From: Pedobacter sp. FW305-3-2-15-E-R2A2
GTDB lineage: Bacteria > Bacteroidota > Bacteroidia > Sphingobacteriales > Sphingobacteriaceae
Length of the DNA: 64,000 bases
NCBI RefSeq assembly: GCF_038446955.1
Contig: NZ_CP151803.1
Span: forward strand, 5,828,001-5,892,000
Direction of reading: 5' to 3'
In this document: positions 1 to 9,515 of the stretch, in pieces
Layout of the letters: each line of letters starts with the position of its first letter
Position numbering within the stretch: the first letter of the stretch is position 1
Notes under the pieces: model-generated
Seen by the model: the letters and a program-made list of their open reading frames with translations, nothing else
What the model was told of the DNA's origin: nothing
The model's database searches: none
Translations under genes and position numbers: made by a program

Positions 1-877
1 CTGGATTGGTGCAAAATTGCCCGGCTCCCAGGGTAATCGATGCGGCACATTTTGCGGCAAGCTCAGTTGCTTTTTCTGCAATTGCCTCCGGCAATAAAAC
101 CACCGGATTGATGCTCCCCATTTCTGCAAATACCGGGATAGGTTGTTTGCGTTGTTGTGCCAGTCTGACCAGTGCCATCCCTCCTTTAAGAGATCCGGTA
201 AAGGTCACCGCTTTAGTTTTCGGATGCGTTACGAGATAGGCACCTATTTCATAGCCATCGTCATAGAGCAAAGAGAAGAGTCCTTCAGGAAGTCCGGATT
301 TACGGATAGCATTTATTACTGCCGATGCTACTAATTTGCTTGTTCCCAAATGGGCAGGATGTGCCTTTACAATCACCGGACAACCTGAAGCAAGCGCAGA
401 AGCCGTATCTCCTCCTGCAACAGAAAATGCGAGTGGAAAATTACTTGCTCCAAAAACTACTACTGGCCCCAGCGGAACCAGCATACGCCGGATATCCGGT
501 CTTGGAAGTGGTTGTCTTTCCGGCATCGCGGTGTCTATGATGGCATCCACCCAGGATCCCTCTTCCACCAACTGAGCGAATAACCTTAACTGCCCTGTTG
601 TACGGCCCAACTCTCCCTGTAATCTTCCTATCGGCAAACCACTTTCTTCAGCCGCCCTGTTGATCAGGATATCGCCCAATGCAGCGATCTCATCTGCAAT
701 GCACCTTAAAAAAGCCGCTTTGACATCCTTATTAATGTTTTTATAATTTTGAAAGGCCTGCTCAGCAGCGCGAAGCGCTTCATCGGCCTCCCTTAGTCCG
801 GATTTTAAAAACTCTCCTTCCAGGACTTTACCCGTAGCCGGATTTAAGGCATAAAAAGTTCCATTCATATTTTCCAT
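1..877 (-). CDS. NADP-dependent aldehyde dehydrogenase, alpha-ketoglutaric semialdehyde dehydrogenase type (3' end cut by window)
   Basis: The reverse strand is open from an ATG at 877 to the window edge, giving 292 codons; the C-terminal part lies outside. The ALDH fold is clear: GASNFP with the oxyanion Asn near residue 144, a TFTGS cofactor motif, AEMGSINP carrying the general-base Glu, and the catalytic Cys in GAGQFCTNP at the cut edge. AEMGSINPV and GQFCTNP are typical of the NADP-dependent alpha-ketoglutaric semialdehyde dehydrogenases that make 2-oxoglutarate. The start sits 2 nt beyond the stop of the upstream DapA-family gene, so the two are surely co-transcribed. The pairing suggests the last two steps of hydroxyproline or pentonate/hexarate breakdown. 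The substrate is inferred from context. Confidence 0.85.
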   Translation of the reverse strand, partial: MENMNGTFYALNPATGKVLEGEFLKSGLREADEALRAAEQAFQNYKNINKDVKAAFLRCIADEIAALGDILINRAAEESGLPIGRLQGELGRTTGQLRLFAQLVEEGSWVDAIIDTAMPERQPLPRPDIRRMLVPLGPVVVFGASNFPLAFSVAGGDTASALASGCPVIVKAHPAHLGTSKLVASAVINAIRKSGLPEGLFSLLYDDGYEIGAYLVTHPKTKAVTFTGSLKGGMALVRLAQQRKQPIPVFAEMGSINPVVLLPEAIAEKATELAAKCAASITLGAGQFCTNP

Positions 878-879
878 AT

Positions 880-1797
880 TTAGATTCCCCAGCTACCTTC
901 CGGCAATTGCGGACGATTGGCCAATGCGTCATTAATGACCTTCAGCACCCTTTCTCTTTCTGTGCCTTTTATCGCCAAACGTGGTGCCCTTACGGTTTCC
1001 GTTCCTATTCCTGTGGCTGTCTCGGCAAGCTTGATGTACTGAACCAGCTTAGGGTGTATATCCAGCTCCAACACGGGAAGGAACCAACGGTAAATCGTCA
1101 ATGCTTCAGGAATACGGTTCTGTTTTATCAGTCTGAAAATAGCAACGGTCTCTTTTGGGAAGGCATCCACCAGTCCGGCTACCCATCCATGGGCCCCCAT
1201 CACCAGGCTTTCCATCGCTAAAGGATCTACACCAGTTAAGATCTTAAACCTGTCGCCAAAACGATTGATCATCCTGGTCACATTGGAAATATCTCTTGTT
1301 GATTCTTTTACAGCCTGAATATTCGCATGTTTCGATAAAACCTCGAACATATCCAGCGTAACTTCGATCTTATAATCCACCGGGTTGTTGTAAATCATGA
1401 TCGGTAGTGGCGTGCTCAGGGCAACCGCTTCAAAAAAGGCCAGTGTTTCTTCCGGGTCGGCATAATAGCGCATTGGAGGAAGCAGCATCAAGCCATTTGC
1501 ACCGAGTTGTTCTGCTTTTTTTGCTGCTGCAACAGCCTTTTTGGTGGTCGGTTCTGCGATGTTCAACAATACGGGAACTCTGCCGTTCACTACCTTTAAA
1601 GTATGCGACAGCAATTCAAACTTTTCTTCATCACTCAATACACTCGCTTCTCCTAAAGAACCACCCAGGATAATTCCACCCGCACCTGCGGCCAATTGCG
1701 CCTCCAGGTTAATGTTAAACATGTTAAAATCCAACTCATCCTGATCTGTAAATTTTGTCGTCACAGCGGGAAATACCCCATTCCAATTGATACTCAT
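880..1797 (-). CDS. DapA/NAL-superfamily lyase, possibly 1-pyrroline-4-hydroxy-2-carboxylate deaminase
   Basis: 305 aa, the normal size for the (beta/alpha)8 class I aldolase family. The Schiff-base Lys lies in AVKES (about residue 164) and the partner Tyr in IYNNP (about 136). The substrate loop reads GGSLGEA instead of the GTTGE of true dihydrodipicolinate synthase, so DapA itself is unlikely. The gene is directly followed by an alpha-ketoglutaric semialdehyde dehydrogenase-type gene. Known pathways that join these two families are hydroxyproline degradation (deaminase) and keto-deoxy sugar acid dehydration; I favour the first. No epimerase or D-hydroxyproline oxidase is visible, because they would lie off the window edge. 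Confidence 0.7.
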   Translation of the reverse strand: MSINWNGVFPAVTTKFTDQDELDFNMFNINLEAQLAAGAGGIILGGSLGEASVLSDEEKFELLSHTLKVVNGRVPVLLNIAEPTTKKAVAAAKKAEQLGANGLMLLPPMRYYADPEETLAFFEAVALSTPLPIMIYNNPVDYKIEVTLDMFEVLSKHANIQAVKESTRDISNVTRMINRFGDRFKILTGVDPLAMESLVMGAHGWVAGLVDAFPKETVAIFRLIKQNRIPEALTIYRWFLPVLELDIHPKLVQYIKLAETATGIGTETVRAPRLAIKGTERERVLKVINDALANRPQLPEGSWGI

Positions 1798-2013
1798 ACG
1801 TTGTTTGGTTTATTTTTTAATTAAAAACAGGGACTCGTTATTTTTCAAAGCCCTTGATCAGCATCAAATTTAGGCGTTTAGAAGGCCAGCAAATGCCCGG
1901 ATATTAACCAATATGCCCTGTAAATACACCAGAACAAATGATTAACATGAATAGATTTTGATCATATTCTATTTTTTTCGGATAAACTCGTTAAATTCCA
2001 GCGGCGATTCCTG

Positions 2014-2925
2014 TCAGAACCCATTTTCCTCCATCCAATGCTGGCACATGTCTATCCATTTATCCTTGTTACCAGGGTTGTCTAGTCCAAACCCATGTTC
2101 GCCAGCCTGAAAAATATGCATGCTTGCTTTAACTTTGGCTTTCAATAAGGCATCAAAAAAATTAAGGCTGTTTTTAACCGGTACCGTATCGTCGTCTGCT
2201 GTATGAACCAGGAATGTCGGTGGCGTATCAGGGCTTACATGTTTTTCATTACTAAAGCGATCTAACAATTCTTTAGACGGCGTCATCCCGATTAATCGTT
2301 CCCTCACCCCACTTGGTATTTTTGGATCAAAAAGAATCACCGGATAAACCAGGACCATAAAATCAGGTCTCAGACTAATATTTTCTTTGTTATCTATCAC
2401 TGTCCAACCCTGATGTGTTCCCAGCGTAGTCGCGAGGTGCCCCCCCGCAGAGAATCCCGCAACACCAATTTTATTCGGGTTTATCCCCCATTCTGTTGCC
2501 CTTTTACGAACGATGAGTATCGCCCTTTGCAGATCCTGTAATGGCCCAATGGTTTTATCGATCATCACCTTATCATTTGGCATCCGGTATCTTAAAACAA
2601 AAACAGTCACTCCCATTTTATTAAAGGCCTTTACCGTAGCCAAAGTGTTCTCCATGGTTGGCAAAACCAGATAACCACCACCCGGACAAATAATTACGGC
2701 AGTTCCGGTCGCTGTTCCTTTTTCCGGTAAATAAGGCGTGATACTTGGGTTGCTTAAATTACGGGTCAGACCAGAACTATCGATATGTTCCACATACTCT
2801 GCCGGAGCTATTTTTGAATTGGGAATCATCCCCTCGTACAAAGGAATGGTCTTCTCCTGGCCGTAGGAGAGCTTAAAAAATGAGGCCACCACTAAAACGA
2901 AGATTGCTTTTTTCAATGTTTTCAA
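2014..2925 (-). CDS. Secreted alpha/beta-hydrolase (BD-FAE / acetyl-esterase type)
   Basis: Predicted exported esterase acting on ester-linked substituents, possibly acetyl groups on glycans. Visible motifs are the oxyanion-hole motif CPGGGY, the nucleophile elbow GFSAGGH, the acid in TADDDTVP and the catalytic His in GEHGFG. The N-terminus (LKKAIFVLVVASF then SYGQ) is a typical signal peptide. No ATG precedes it: the frame stays open to a TTG at 2994, and TTG codons at 2925 or 2916 give a clean signal peptide, so the start is uncertain. It lies 80 nt downstream of the AraC gene's stop if 2925 is used. The SusC/SusD locus just upstream suggests a role in polysaccharide use; substrate unknown. 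Confidence 0.75.
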   Translation of the reverse strand: MKTLKKAIFVLVVASFFKLSYGQEKTIPLYEGMIPNSKIAPAEYVEHIDSSGLTRNLSNPSITPYLPEKGTATGTAVIICPGGGYLVLPTMENTLATVKAFNKMGVTVFVLRYRMPNDKVMIDKTIGPLQDLQRAILIVRKRATEWGINPNKIGVAGFSAGGHLATTLGTHQGWTVIDNKENISLRPDFMVLVYPVILFDPKIPSGVRERLIGMTPSKELLDRFSNEKHVSPDTPPTFLVHTADDDTVPVKNSLNFFDALLKAKVKASMHIFQAGEHGFGLDNPGNKDKWIDMCQHWMEENGF

Positions 2926-3005
2926 GTTTACTGAATGATATAATTGATTAACTAAGCTCAAAATTATACTTTCAGCAAGAGGAGAAATATGCAAGAATGC
3001 TCAAT

Positions 3006-3920
3006 CTATACCTTCATTTTCCTGAAGCTCACAGGCTGTATCCCATAACCCGATTTGAAAGCGCGACAAAAAGCACTGACATTTTCAAAACCGGTCATCC
3101 AGGTAATTTCATGGATAGGTTTATCCGTAAGCTTTAATAAATCAGCTGCATGTTTCAGGCGGACACGGATCAGGTATTGGTGGGGAGTAATGCAAAAAAC
3201 AGCTTTAAACTGTTTGACCAACTGAGGGACCGACAAGCAGGCTAAACTACTGATATGTGCCAAATCAGTATGCTCCATATAAGTAGAATGCAGGATATCT
3301 TTAGCAACACATAGCCTTTTGTAAATCTCGGTTCTTGTACTTGATTTAAGGGCCGCAACCTGCCCTACACGATTGAACTCTGACTTATGCGTCCGGATGA
3401 GCTGATGTAATAAGAAAACGAGATATTCATCCATCATGTTCTCTTCATAACCCTGTTCATCAAGCGCAGTCAACAGTCCTGATAACTGCAATTGCAATTC
3501 AGGTGTGATGTGGTTTAACGTCTGAAAAAACTCAAGCGTTTGTGTTCCGTTATCGAGGGGTTCCTCTAACAAAAATGACTCCGTATGCAAGGCATCACGA
3601 AATACAGAAGAAGCGAATTCCTTTTTAAAAAATACCGACAGGATCCTTAACTTTTCGCCATTATCACTCCTGCAGGAATAGTTCTGGTCATCGTTTAAAA
3701 TTAGAAATTGTCCCGGTCTAACCGCAAGTTTCTGGCGATTAATGCCATACCATTCTTCCCCACTCAGCACTGTTTTAAAAGAAAGGCAGCCTACGTGATT
3801 TTCGCAATGACTTGCGCTGCTCTCTGCATTAAAAATGATGTTGTGCTTCTTGAATCTGCTGAAATGTAATGCTTCATCGAATCCCGGCTTGGTATGATCT
3901 GGCAGACTGGTAAAATACAT
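3006..3920 (-). CDS. AraC-family transcriptional regulator
   Basis: 304 aa with an N-terminal ligand-binding (cupin-like) region of about 190 residues and a C-terminal double helix-turn-helix. The second recognition region reads HEITWMTGFENVSAFCRAFK followed by GIQPVSFRK, the classic AraC/XylS signature. It lies between the SusD gene (separated by a terminator at 3947-3990) and the secreted esterase. It may control the esterase, the hydroxyproline-type genes or the SusCD locus; the sequence does not decide which. No membrane segment was seen, so it is a cytoplasmic one-component regulator, not a hybrid sensor. Confidence 0.88.
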   Translation of the reverse strand: MYFTSLPDHTKPGFDEALHFSRFKKHNIIFNAESSASHCENHVGCLSFKTVLSGEEWYGINRQKLAVRPGQFLILNDDQNYSCRSDNGEKLRILSVFFKKEFASSVFRDALHTESFLLEEPLDNGTQTLEFFQTLNHITPELQLQLSGLLTALDEQGYEENMMDEYLVFLLHQLIRTHKSEFNRVGQVAALKSSTRTEIYKRLCVAKDILHSTYMEHTDLAHISSLACLSVPQLVKQFKAVFCITPHQYLIRVRLKHAADLLKLTDKPIHEITWMTGFENVSAFCRAFKSGYGIQPVSFRKMKV

Positions 3921-3946
3921 ATCTACAAGATAATGATTTTCGCTAA

Positions 3947-3990
3947 GATCTTAAAAAAGAAACAGGTACGTGACCAAACGTACCTGTAAC
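3947..3990 (-). terminator. Rho-independent terminator of the first SusCD operon
   Basis: A perfect 10-bp stem (3962-3971 with 3978-3987) closes a 6-nt loop. On the minus strand it is followed by a T-rich tract (TTTCTTTTTTAAG). It sits about 40 nt past the SusD stop and separates that operon from the AraC gene. Confidence 0.8.
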
Positions 3991-4028
3991 TTCATTAACC
4001 TAACTGGAGCGCGTTAATATCTATTAAA

Positions 4029-5807
4029 TTACCATCCCGGATTCTGTTTAATGTCAGGATTAAGGCTCATTTGATCGATCGCAATCGGAGCCAGATAATC
4101 TCTTAGTACATTAAACTGATAGCCAGCAGCCATCGCCGGAATGTTTTTAAACAATTCGATATAACCATTTGCATCAACCGGATAAGTAGCAAGACTCGCA
4201 GCCGGAACTAAGCCTGTCCATTGACTCAGGATTGCTCCTTTTGGTTTCCAGCCCACCAATAATTCATCGGCGGCAGCCCAGCGATACACATCGTCCCTGC
4301 GGTATCCTTCACAGGCCAGCTCTATCCTTCTTTCTCTACGTACTTCATTAATCACCGGGCTCAGCGTTGGAAACTCCCATTTAGGGTCATTCACGATTCC
4401 ACCCACCATCAGGTTAGGCATACCAACGCGGCTCCTTAGTTTGTTCAGAGATAAATCGGCATCTGCCTGATTAAAAGTTCCCAATTCTGCTTTGGCTTCT
4501 GCATAAATTAAGAGTGCCTCTGCAAACCTGAAAATGATGTAACCAGTGGTTCCCCTGTCCTGTTGTTGTGTATAATCCGGATTATGTCCTTTATACACCT
4601 GATAACCGGTAGCCGGTTTCTGTTCATTTGGAGAGGTAAAAGTGGGTACTTCAAAAATTGCGGCAGCGGCTCCATTTGGTCTGTTGTTCGTAACGATATG
4701 GTTTCCGTCATTCACATATAGGGTTTGCAGCATCCTTGGATCTCTATTTTTGACCACATTTAACAAATTGGCATCTCCCTGATACAATGGATTTCCGGTA
4801 ATTGGTTTTCCATCTGTACATAAATAGTAATCGATCAAATTTTTGGTGATTCCTCTTCCCGCACCTGTATTTGTATAGCGGTGCCAGTAATGACCTCCAT
4901 TTGCATTCAGGTCAAATTGTCGCCAGAGCATGATTTCCGGATTTCCATTGTAATTACTTTGATTGAACAATTTCCAATAGCCATCCGTTCCGGGTGTAGC
5001 TGCCAATCCGTTTCCGTCAGGATTATCGATCAGGTCTTTACTTACCGTTGCTGCCTTTTGCAGAAATTTAGTACCATCGGCACCACTTACACCAAAAGGA
5101 GTATTCGCATGATATTTCTCCCAGGTTCCCTCAAAAAGTGCAATTCTTGCCTGAAGCAATTGTGCGATTTGTTTATTTACCCTCGAAGGTTGAGCTTTAT
5201 CTTTAGAAGGCAGGTAATTTACCGCCTTGTCAAGGTCATTCATAATGGAATCTACAATGACCGCTCTGGATAAGCGTGCCCCCTTTAACTGATCCAATAC
5301 CGGGTTCATCGGTTTATTTACCCATGGAAGGTCTCCGAATTGTCTCAGTTTACTAAAGTAAAACCAGGCCCTGAAGAACAATGCTTCACCAACATAATTT
5401 TTTTGATTGTCCCATGCTGCATTTACCTTATTGTAATTCACCATAAAATAATTGATGTTCCTCAGCATGCTCCAGTCTCCGGCAGCCCAACCTCCGCCTG
5501 ATCCAGGCACTACTCTTGTTCCGTTTAAGGGTCCGTCCACAGACATCGTGATCATGTTGTCACTGCCCTGATCCGCATCCAATCCATATGGACCTATTGT
5601 ACCAAAACCATTGATCGTAGAAGGAAAAGTAGAATAGAAATTATTGACATACAGCTGAAGGTCATTGGGTGTTTTCCAGAATTCAGCTTCACTAATGCTT
5701 GTTTCCGGAGTCTGATTCAGAAAGTCTTTCTTACAGGCGGCCAGAGTGGTCAGGCCTATAAGCATCAACAGATATAGTTTATTGCGCATAATCATATTTT
5801 TTATCAT
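4029..5807 (-). CDS. SusD/RagB-family outer-membrane nutrient-binding lipoprotein
   Basis: 592 aa. Surface lipoprotein that binds a glycan or other ligand and hands it to the SusC channel. The signal peptide ends in LTTLAACKK, a lipobox with the lipidated Cys; the best start may be the Met at residue 7 (5789). Family features include the N-terminal FLNQTPE segment, a TPR-like helical core (GEALFFRAWFYFSKLRQFGDLPW) and the C-terminal RRERRIELACEGYRRDDVYRW block. It lies 11 nt downstream of the SusC gene, in the same operon. Substrate not determinable from sequence. Confidence 0.93.
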   Translation of the reverse strand: MIKNMIMRNKLYLLMLIGLTTLAACKKDFLNQTPETSISEAEFWKTPNDLQLYVNNFYSTFPSTINGFGTIGPYGLDADQGSDNMITMSVDGPLNGTRVVPGSGGGWAAGDWSMLRNINYFMVNYNKVNAAWDNQKNYVGEALFFRAWFYFSKLRQFGDLPWVNKPMNPVLDQLKGARLSRAVIVDSIMNDLDKAVNYLPSKDKAQPSRVNKQIAQLLQARIALFEGTWEKYHANTPFGVSGADGTKFLQKAATVSKDLIDNPDGNGLAATPGTDGYWKLFNQSNYNGNPEIMLWRQFDLNANGGHYWHRYTNTGAGRGITKNLIDYYLCTDGKPITGNPLYQGDANLLNVVKNRDPRMLQTLYVNDGNHIVTNNRPNGAAAAIFEVPTFTSPNEQKPATGYQVYKGHNPDYTQQQDRGTTGYIIFRFAEALLIYAEAKAELGTFNQADADLSLNKLRSRVGMPNLMVGGIVNDPKWEFPTLSPVINEVRRERRIELACEGYRRDDVYRWAAADELLVGWKPKGAILSQWTGLVPAASLATYPVDANGYIELFKNIPAMAAGYQFNVLRDYLAPIAIDQMSLNPDIKQNPGW

Positions 5808-5818
5808 TGCCTGTAGAA

Positions 5819-8800
5819 TTAAAATGTCACACTTAGTCCTGCGGAATAGCTTCGCTGAAGCGGATATACTTTTCCTTCGTTTAAAGTCAGTTCAGGATCG
5901 AGTGCCTTTGTAAATTTTGTAAAGGTGGCCAGGTTCTCTATGCTGATATAAAACCTCAGCTTACTGATTTTTATGCGGTCGAGAAGCGCTTTACTAATGG
6001 TATAACCCAACTGAACATTCTTAATCCTCATATACGCCGCACTTTGAAGATATTTGCTCTGTACCTGTGTATTTTTACCGTTTTGTTCGCTCATGTAATA
6101 TTTAGGATAATAACCATTCGGGTTCTCCGGAGTCCATCTGTCCAGATGGGTCGTAAACAAAGAGCTTTGCCATTCATCACCTACGATACCCCAGAAATAG
6201 TTACCTCCTATTGCCGCATCACGTTTTCCTACACCCTGAATAAAAATCATTGCATCAAAACCATTCCAGCTTGCATCGGCAGTAAGACCATAGCTATAGC
6301 GTGGTGTACTGTTTCCGATTACCTTACGGTCGCCGGGATTGCTGAGTGTACTTGTTCCGGCATCAATTTTACCATCTCCATTCAGGTCTGCATACCTGAT
6401 GTCCCCTGCGGTCCATGGATTGCCATTGATTCTGGATTGGGAAGGTGCAGCAGCAACTTCTTCAGCACTTTTGAAAAAGCCGATCGTTTGATATCCCCAG
6501 ATCTCTCCCATTTGCTGTCCCTGATACCAGGTTCCTAAATCACCTGTAGGGTTTGGATAACGTACTACTTTAGCCTTATAGTCGCTCAATACTCCTTTAA
6601 GTCCATAATTCACATTGCCAATTTTGTCTCTCCATCCGATAGATAGTTCCCATCCTCTGGTTTCAATGGCAGAGTTATTAATCCCTGGTGCTGATGTACC
6701 TAAAATTGCGGGTAATGCAGCTGCTGGACCCATGACATCGTTTGCTTTACGGATGTACCAGTCGAACGTCGTGTTCAACCTGTTGTCTAAAAAGGCTGCA
6801 TCAGTTCCAAAGTTTAAGGTAGAAGTGCTTACCCAGGTCAATGAGTTGTCTACCAGGCCAGGCTGACTTACCGCAGCTTGTCTTGATCCTCCAAAAAGCC
6901 AGGATGTACTGGTAGGACTGCTTGTCCCCAGACTCGGATAGAATGGGTAATAGCTATCCTGTAAAAACAATTGATCTCCCAGTTTACCATAAGATCCACG
7001 GAATTTCAAACCGTTCACATATTTTTTCACCGGTTCAAAAAAGGATTCCTTATCGACATTCCATCCTGCAGAAATTCCCGGATAAGCTTTCCATCTTACC
7101 TCAGATAAAAAACGGGAAGTTCCATCATAACGGGCACTCAGTTCTAACAGGTATTTTTCTTTATAATTGTAATTGAACCTTCCAAAAAAGCCTTCCGAAG
7201 CCAATTTCCTGACACCATCGGAGATAGAAGGAGTCGTTCCGTACGAAGTAGACAGTGAAGGAATATTATCTGAGTATAAATTTGTATTGCTTGCACCATA
7301 AGATTGAAAAGCATTGTAATCACTCACAAAACCACCCATCACACTGAAATAATGGTCGCCCAGCTGTTTTTCATATTGCGAATAGATGTTCACTACTTCA
7401 TGTTGAATCCTTTCGTTATACCTGGCATATCCGTTAGGGGTCGTTCCTCCCACCGTTGCTTGTGAACCATCCGGCAAAAAGGTATACAAGGTTTTCAGGT
7501 GTGTACTTCTATCGAAATAGGTTCCGTCAAAAGTATAGTTTGCCGTTGCTGTCCATCCTTTTGCCAGTTTCAGATTCAGCTCTCCGGTTAACAGACCTTT
7601 ATCTTTAGTTGTAATTTCTCTTCCTCCCTCGCTCTGCAACTGGATATTACTTTCCGCAGAGATGCGTCCATCAGGATTGTACAACTGTACTGTAGGAAAT
7701 TTACGGGCAATCTGGTGCATATAGGCCCTTTCACCTCCTCCTGTTTGCGCGGCATACAGGTTGGGAGTATCAAACAACTCTCTGGAAAAACTTCCCCTGA
7801 AACTAAAAGTAAGCCATTTCGTTACATCCGTAGTTAGATTTGTTCTCAGGTTATAGCGTTTGTATTTGTCGTTCCCATAATTATACATTCCGCTTCTGTC
7901 GTTAAATCCGGCACCGACAAAATAGCTGGAAGATTCCGAACCTCCATTTATGCTCACATTGTGTTGCTGACTATAAGAGCGGTCTTTATAATAAATTTTA
8001 AACCAATCATTATTTGAATTGGCTGCATTCCATGATAAATAGCTATTGTTTGCCGGATTGGGATCTTTTATCGTCTCTGTGGTCAGTGCGCCCGACTGAT
8101 AATCTTTAATCCGCTGAAGAGCTGCAGCATCGTAAAATGGAGATCTGCCTGCGTTTACAAAGGCTTCATTATAGATGTTTGCAAAATCCAGGGAATTCAC
8201 CATGGTTGGCAAATTGAAGATGGTGTTCATCGAAATGTTATTGTTGTAAGTGATGCTCGGTGTCTTTCCACGACTACCTTGTTTTGTTTTGATCAGGATC
8301 ACTCCGTAAGGGGCACTTGATCCATAAATCGCCGCTGATGCTGCATCTTTTAATACAGAAATGTTTTCTATATCATCCGGATTGAGGCTATTAATATCAC
8401 CTCCCTGAACTCCATCAATTACAATTAACGGCCCTGCACTTGTTCCAAGTCCTGTATATCCACGGATGTTAATGCCTTGTGTCGCATTTGGTGATCCGCC
8501 ACTACCTCCGATACTGATGTTCAGATTGGCCACCTGCCCCTGCAAAGCCTGAGTAACTCTGGTGATCGGACGATCGGCAAGGTCTTTTCCGGTCACCTGT
8601 GCCACCGCACCTGTAAGGCGTGTTTTCTTTTGGCTACCGTAAGCCACCACAACTACATCTTCCAGCTCGTTGGGTTTTGGCATCAGCTTAATGACCACAT
8701 TTTGAGAAGAAGCCTTGATTTCCTGACTGATATAACCAACAAAGGAAACTTCGAGAGTTGCATTCTCCGCGACATCAGAAAGGATAAAAGCGCCATTTAC

Positions 8801-9313
8801 ATCGGTAACCGCTCCTTTATTTGCACCTTTAACTTTGATAGAAGCGCCCGGCAAAGGATTACCATTTTCATCCACTACCTTTCCCCTTACTTCCATGAAG
8901 CGCAGAAACTGGTTTAGCTTATCAGAAATAATCGTTTCTTTCTCTTTGATGACTACAATTTTGTCTTCAATTATGTACGCTAAAGGCAAGTCTTTAAGAC
9001 AGACATCCAATACCGTTTCTAAAGATGCATTGTTAAAATTTGCATTTACACTGGTGGTATTTTTTACTTTTTTTGCCGACCATATGATGTTGTACCCTGT
9101 TTGTTTATTGATTTCATTAAATACTTGTTTGAGGGTAGCATTTTTTCTGGAGTAAGTCACTTTTTGTGCAAAGCCTGTTGCACTTACCTGTAAGGCGGTT
9201 GCGATTAAAAAGATGACGGTCAGCTTTATACTCATCAGAAATTTTAGGGTATAGCCGGGAGGCACACCAAGACTTTTAGTATAATTTTTATACATTTGGT
9301 TGTTCTTTTTCAT
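5819..9313 (-). CDS. SusC/RagA TonB-dependent transporter with N-terminal STN signalling domain
   Basis: About 1164 aa from the chosen ATG at 9313; the frame is open to 9346. Order: signal peptide ending near ATGFAQ, an STN (secretin/TonB short N-terminal) domain of about 70 residues, a carboxypeptidase-like regulatory domain (GKVVDENGNPLPGASIKVKG), a plug (VVVVAYGSQKKTRLTGAV, SVLKDAASAAIYGSSAPYGV) and a 22-strand barrel ending in SAGLSVTF. The STN domain normally contacts a FecR-type anti-sigma factor, and the next two genes upstream are exactly FecR and an ECF sigma factor. That implies transport-coupled transcriptional control. It imports a ligand captured by the adjacent SusD; ligand unknown. 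Confidence 0.95.
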   Translation of the reverse strand: MKKNNQMYKNYTKSLGVPPGYTLKFLMSIKLTVIFLIATALQVSATGFAQKVTYSRKNATLKQVFNEINKQTGYNIIWSAKKVKNTTSVNANFNNASLETVLDVCLKDLPLAYIIEDKIVVIKEKETIISDKLNQFLRFMEVRGKVVDENGNPLPGASIKVKGANKGAVTDVNGAFILSDVAENATLEVSFVGYISQEIKASSQNVVIKLMPKPNELEDVVVVAYGSQKKTRLTGAVAQVTGKDLADRPITRVTQALQGQVANLNISIGGSGGSPNATQGINIRGYTGLGTSAGPLIVIDGVQGGDINSLNPDDIENISVLKDAASAAIYGSSAPYGVILIKTKQGSRGKTPSITYNNNISMNTIFNLPTMVNSLDFANIYNEAFVNAGRSPFYDAAALQRIKDYQSGALTTETIKDPNPANNSYLSWNAANSNNDWFKIYYKDRSYSQQHNVSINGGSESSSYFVGAGFNDRSGMYNYGNDKYKRYNLRTNLTTDVTKWLTFSFRGSFSRELFDTPNLYAAQTGGGERAYMHQIARKFPTVQLYNPDGRISAESNIQLQSEGGREITTKDKGLLTGELNLKLAKGWTATANYTFDGTYFDRSTHLKTLYTFLPDGSQATVGGTTPNGYARYNERIQHEVVNIYSQYEKQLGDHYFSVMGGFVSDYNAFQSYGASNTNLYSDNIPSLSTSYGTTPSISDGVRKLASEGFFGRFNYNYKEKYLLELSARYDGTSRFLSEVRWKAYPGISAGWNVDKESFFEPVKKYVNGLKFRGSYGKLGDQLFLQDSYYPFYPSLGTSSPTSTSWLFGGSRQAAVSQPGLVDNSLTWVSTSTLNFGTDAAFLDNRLNTTFDWYIRKANDVMGPAAALPAILGTSAPGINNSAIETRGWELSIGWRDKIGNVNYGLKGVLSDYKAKVVRYPNPTGDLGTWYQGQQMGEIWGYQTIGFFKSAEEVAAAPSQSRINGNPWTAGDIRYADLNGDGKIDAGTSTLSNPGDRKVIGNSTPRYSYGLTADASWNGFDAMIFIQGVGKRDAAIGGNYFWGIVGDEWQSSLFTTHLDRWTPENPNGYYPKYYMSEQNGKNTQVQSKYLQSAAYMRIKNVQLGYTISKALLDRIKISKLRFYISIENLATFTKFTKALDPELTLNEGKVYPLQRSYSAGLSVTF

Positions 9314-9515
9314 CTGATTACCACAGCTTTCGAAGGTTTCGGGCAATCAGAAAAGGATTTAAGAAAATGGTTGAATCAATTGTTTTCAGTGATCACAGAA
9401 CATTCGGTCAGGGGCGTTCCAGCGCTCCTGATCTCGTTATCTGAAATCTGATAGCTATTCGGATTTAAGGGTCTTTTCCTGGATGTTTCATACTTGGTTA
9501 GGTTTGGTTAGTAAT

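Noticed and set aside
880..1797. True dihydrodipicolinate synthase (dapA)
   Set aside because: The substrate loop GGSLGEA differs from GTTGE, and the coupled aldehyde dehydrogenase points to a catabolic role.
3972..3987. CAAACGTACC resembling the ACGT operator core
   Set aside because: It forms the loop edge and arm of the SusCD terminator hairpin, so the resemblance is better explained by the stem.
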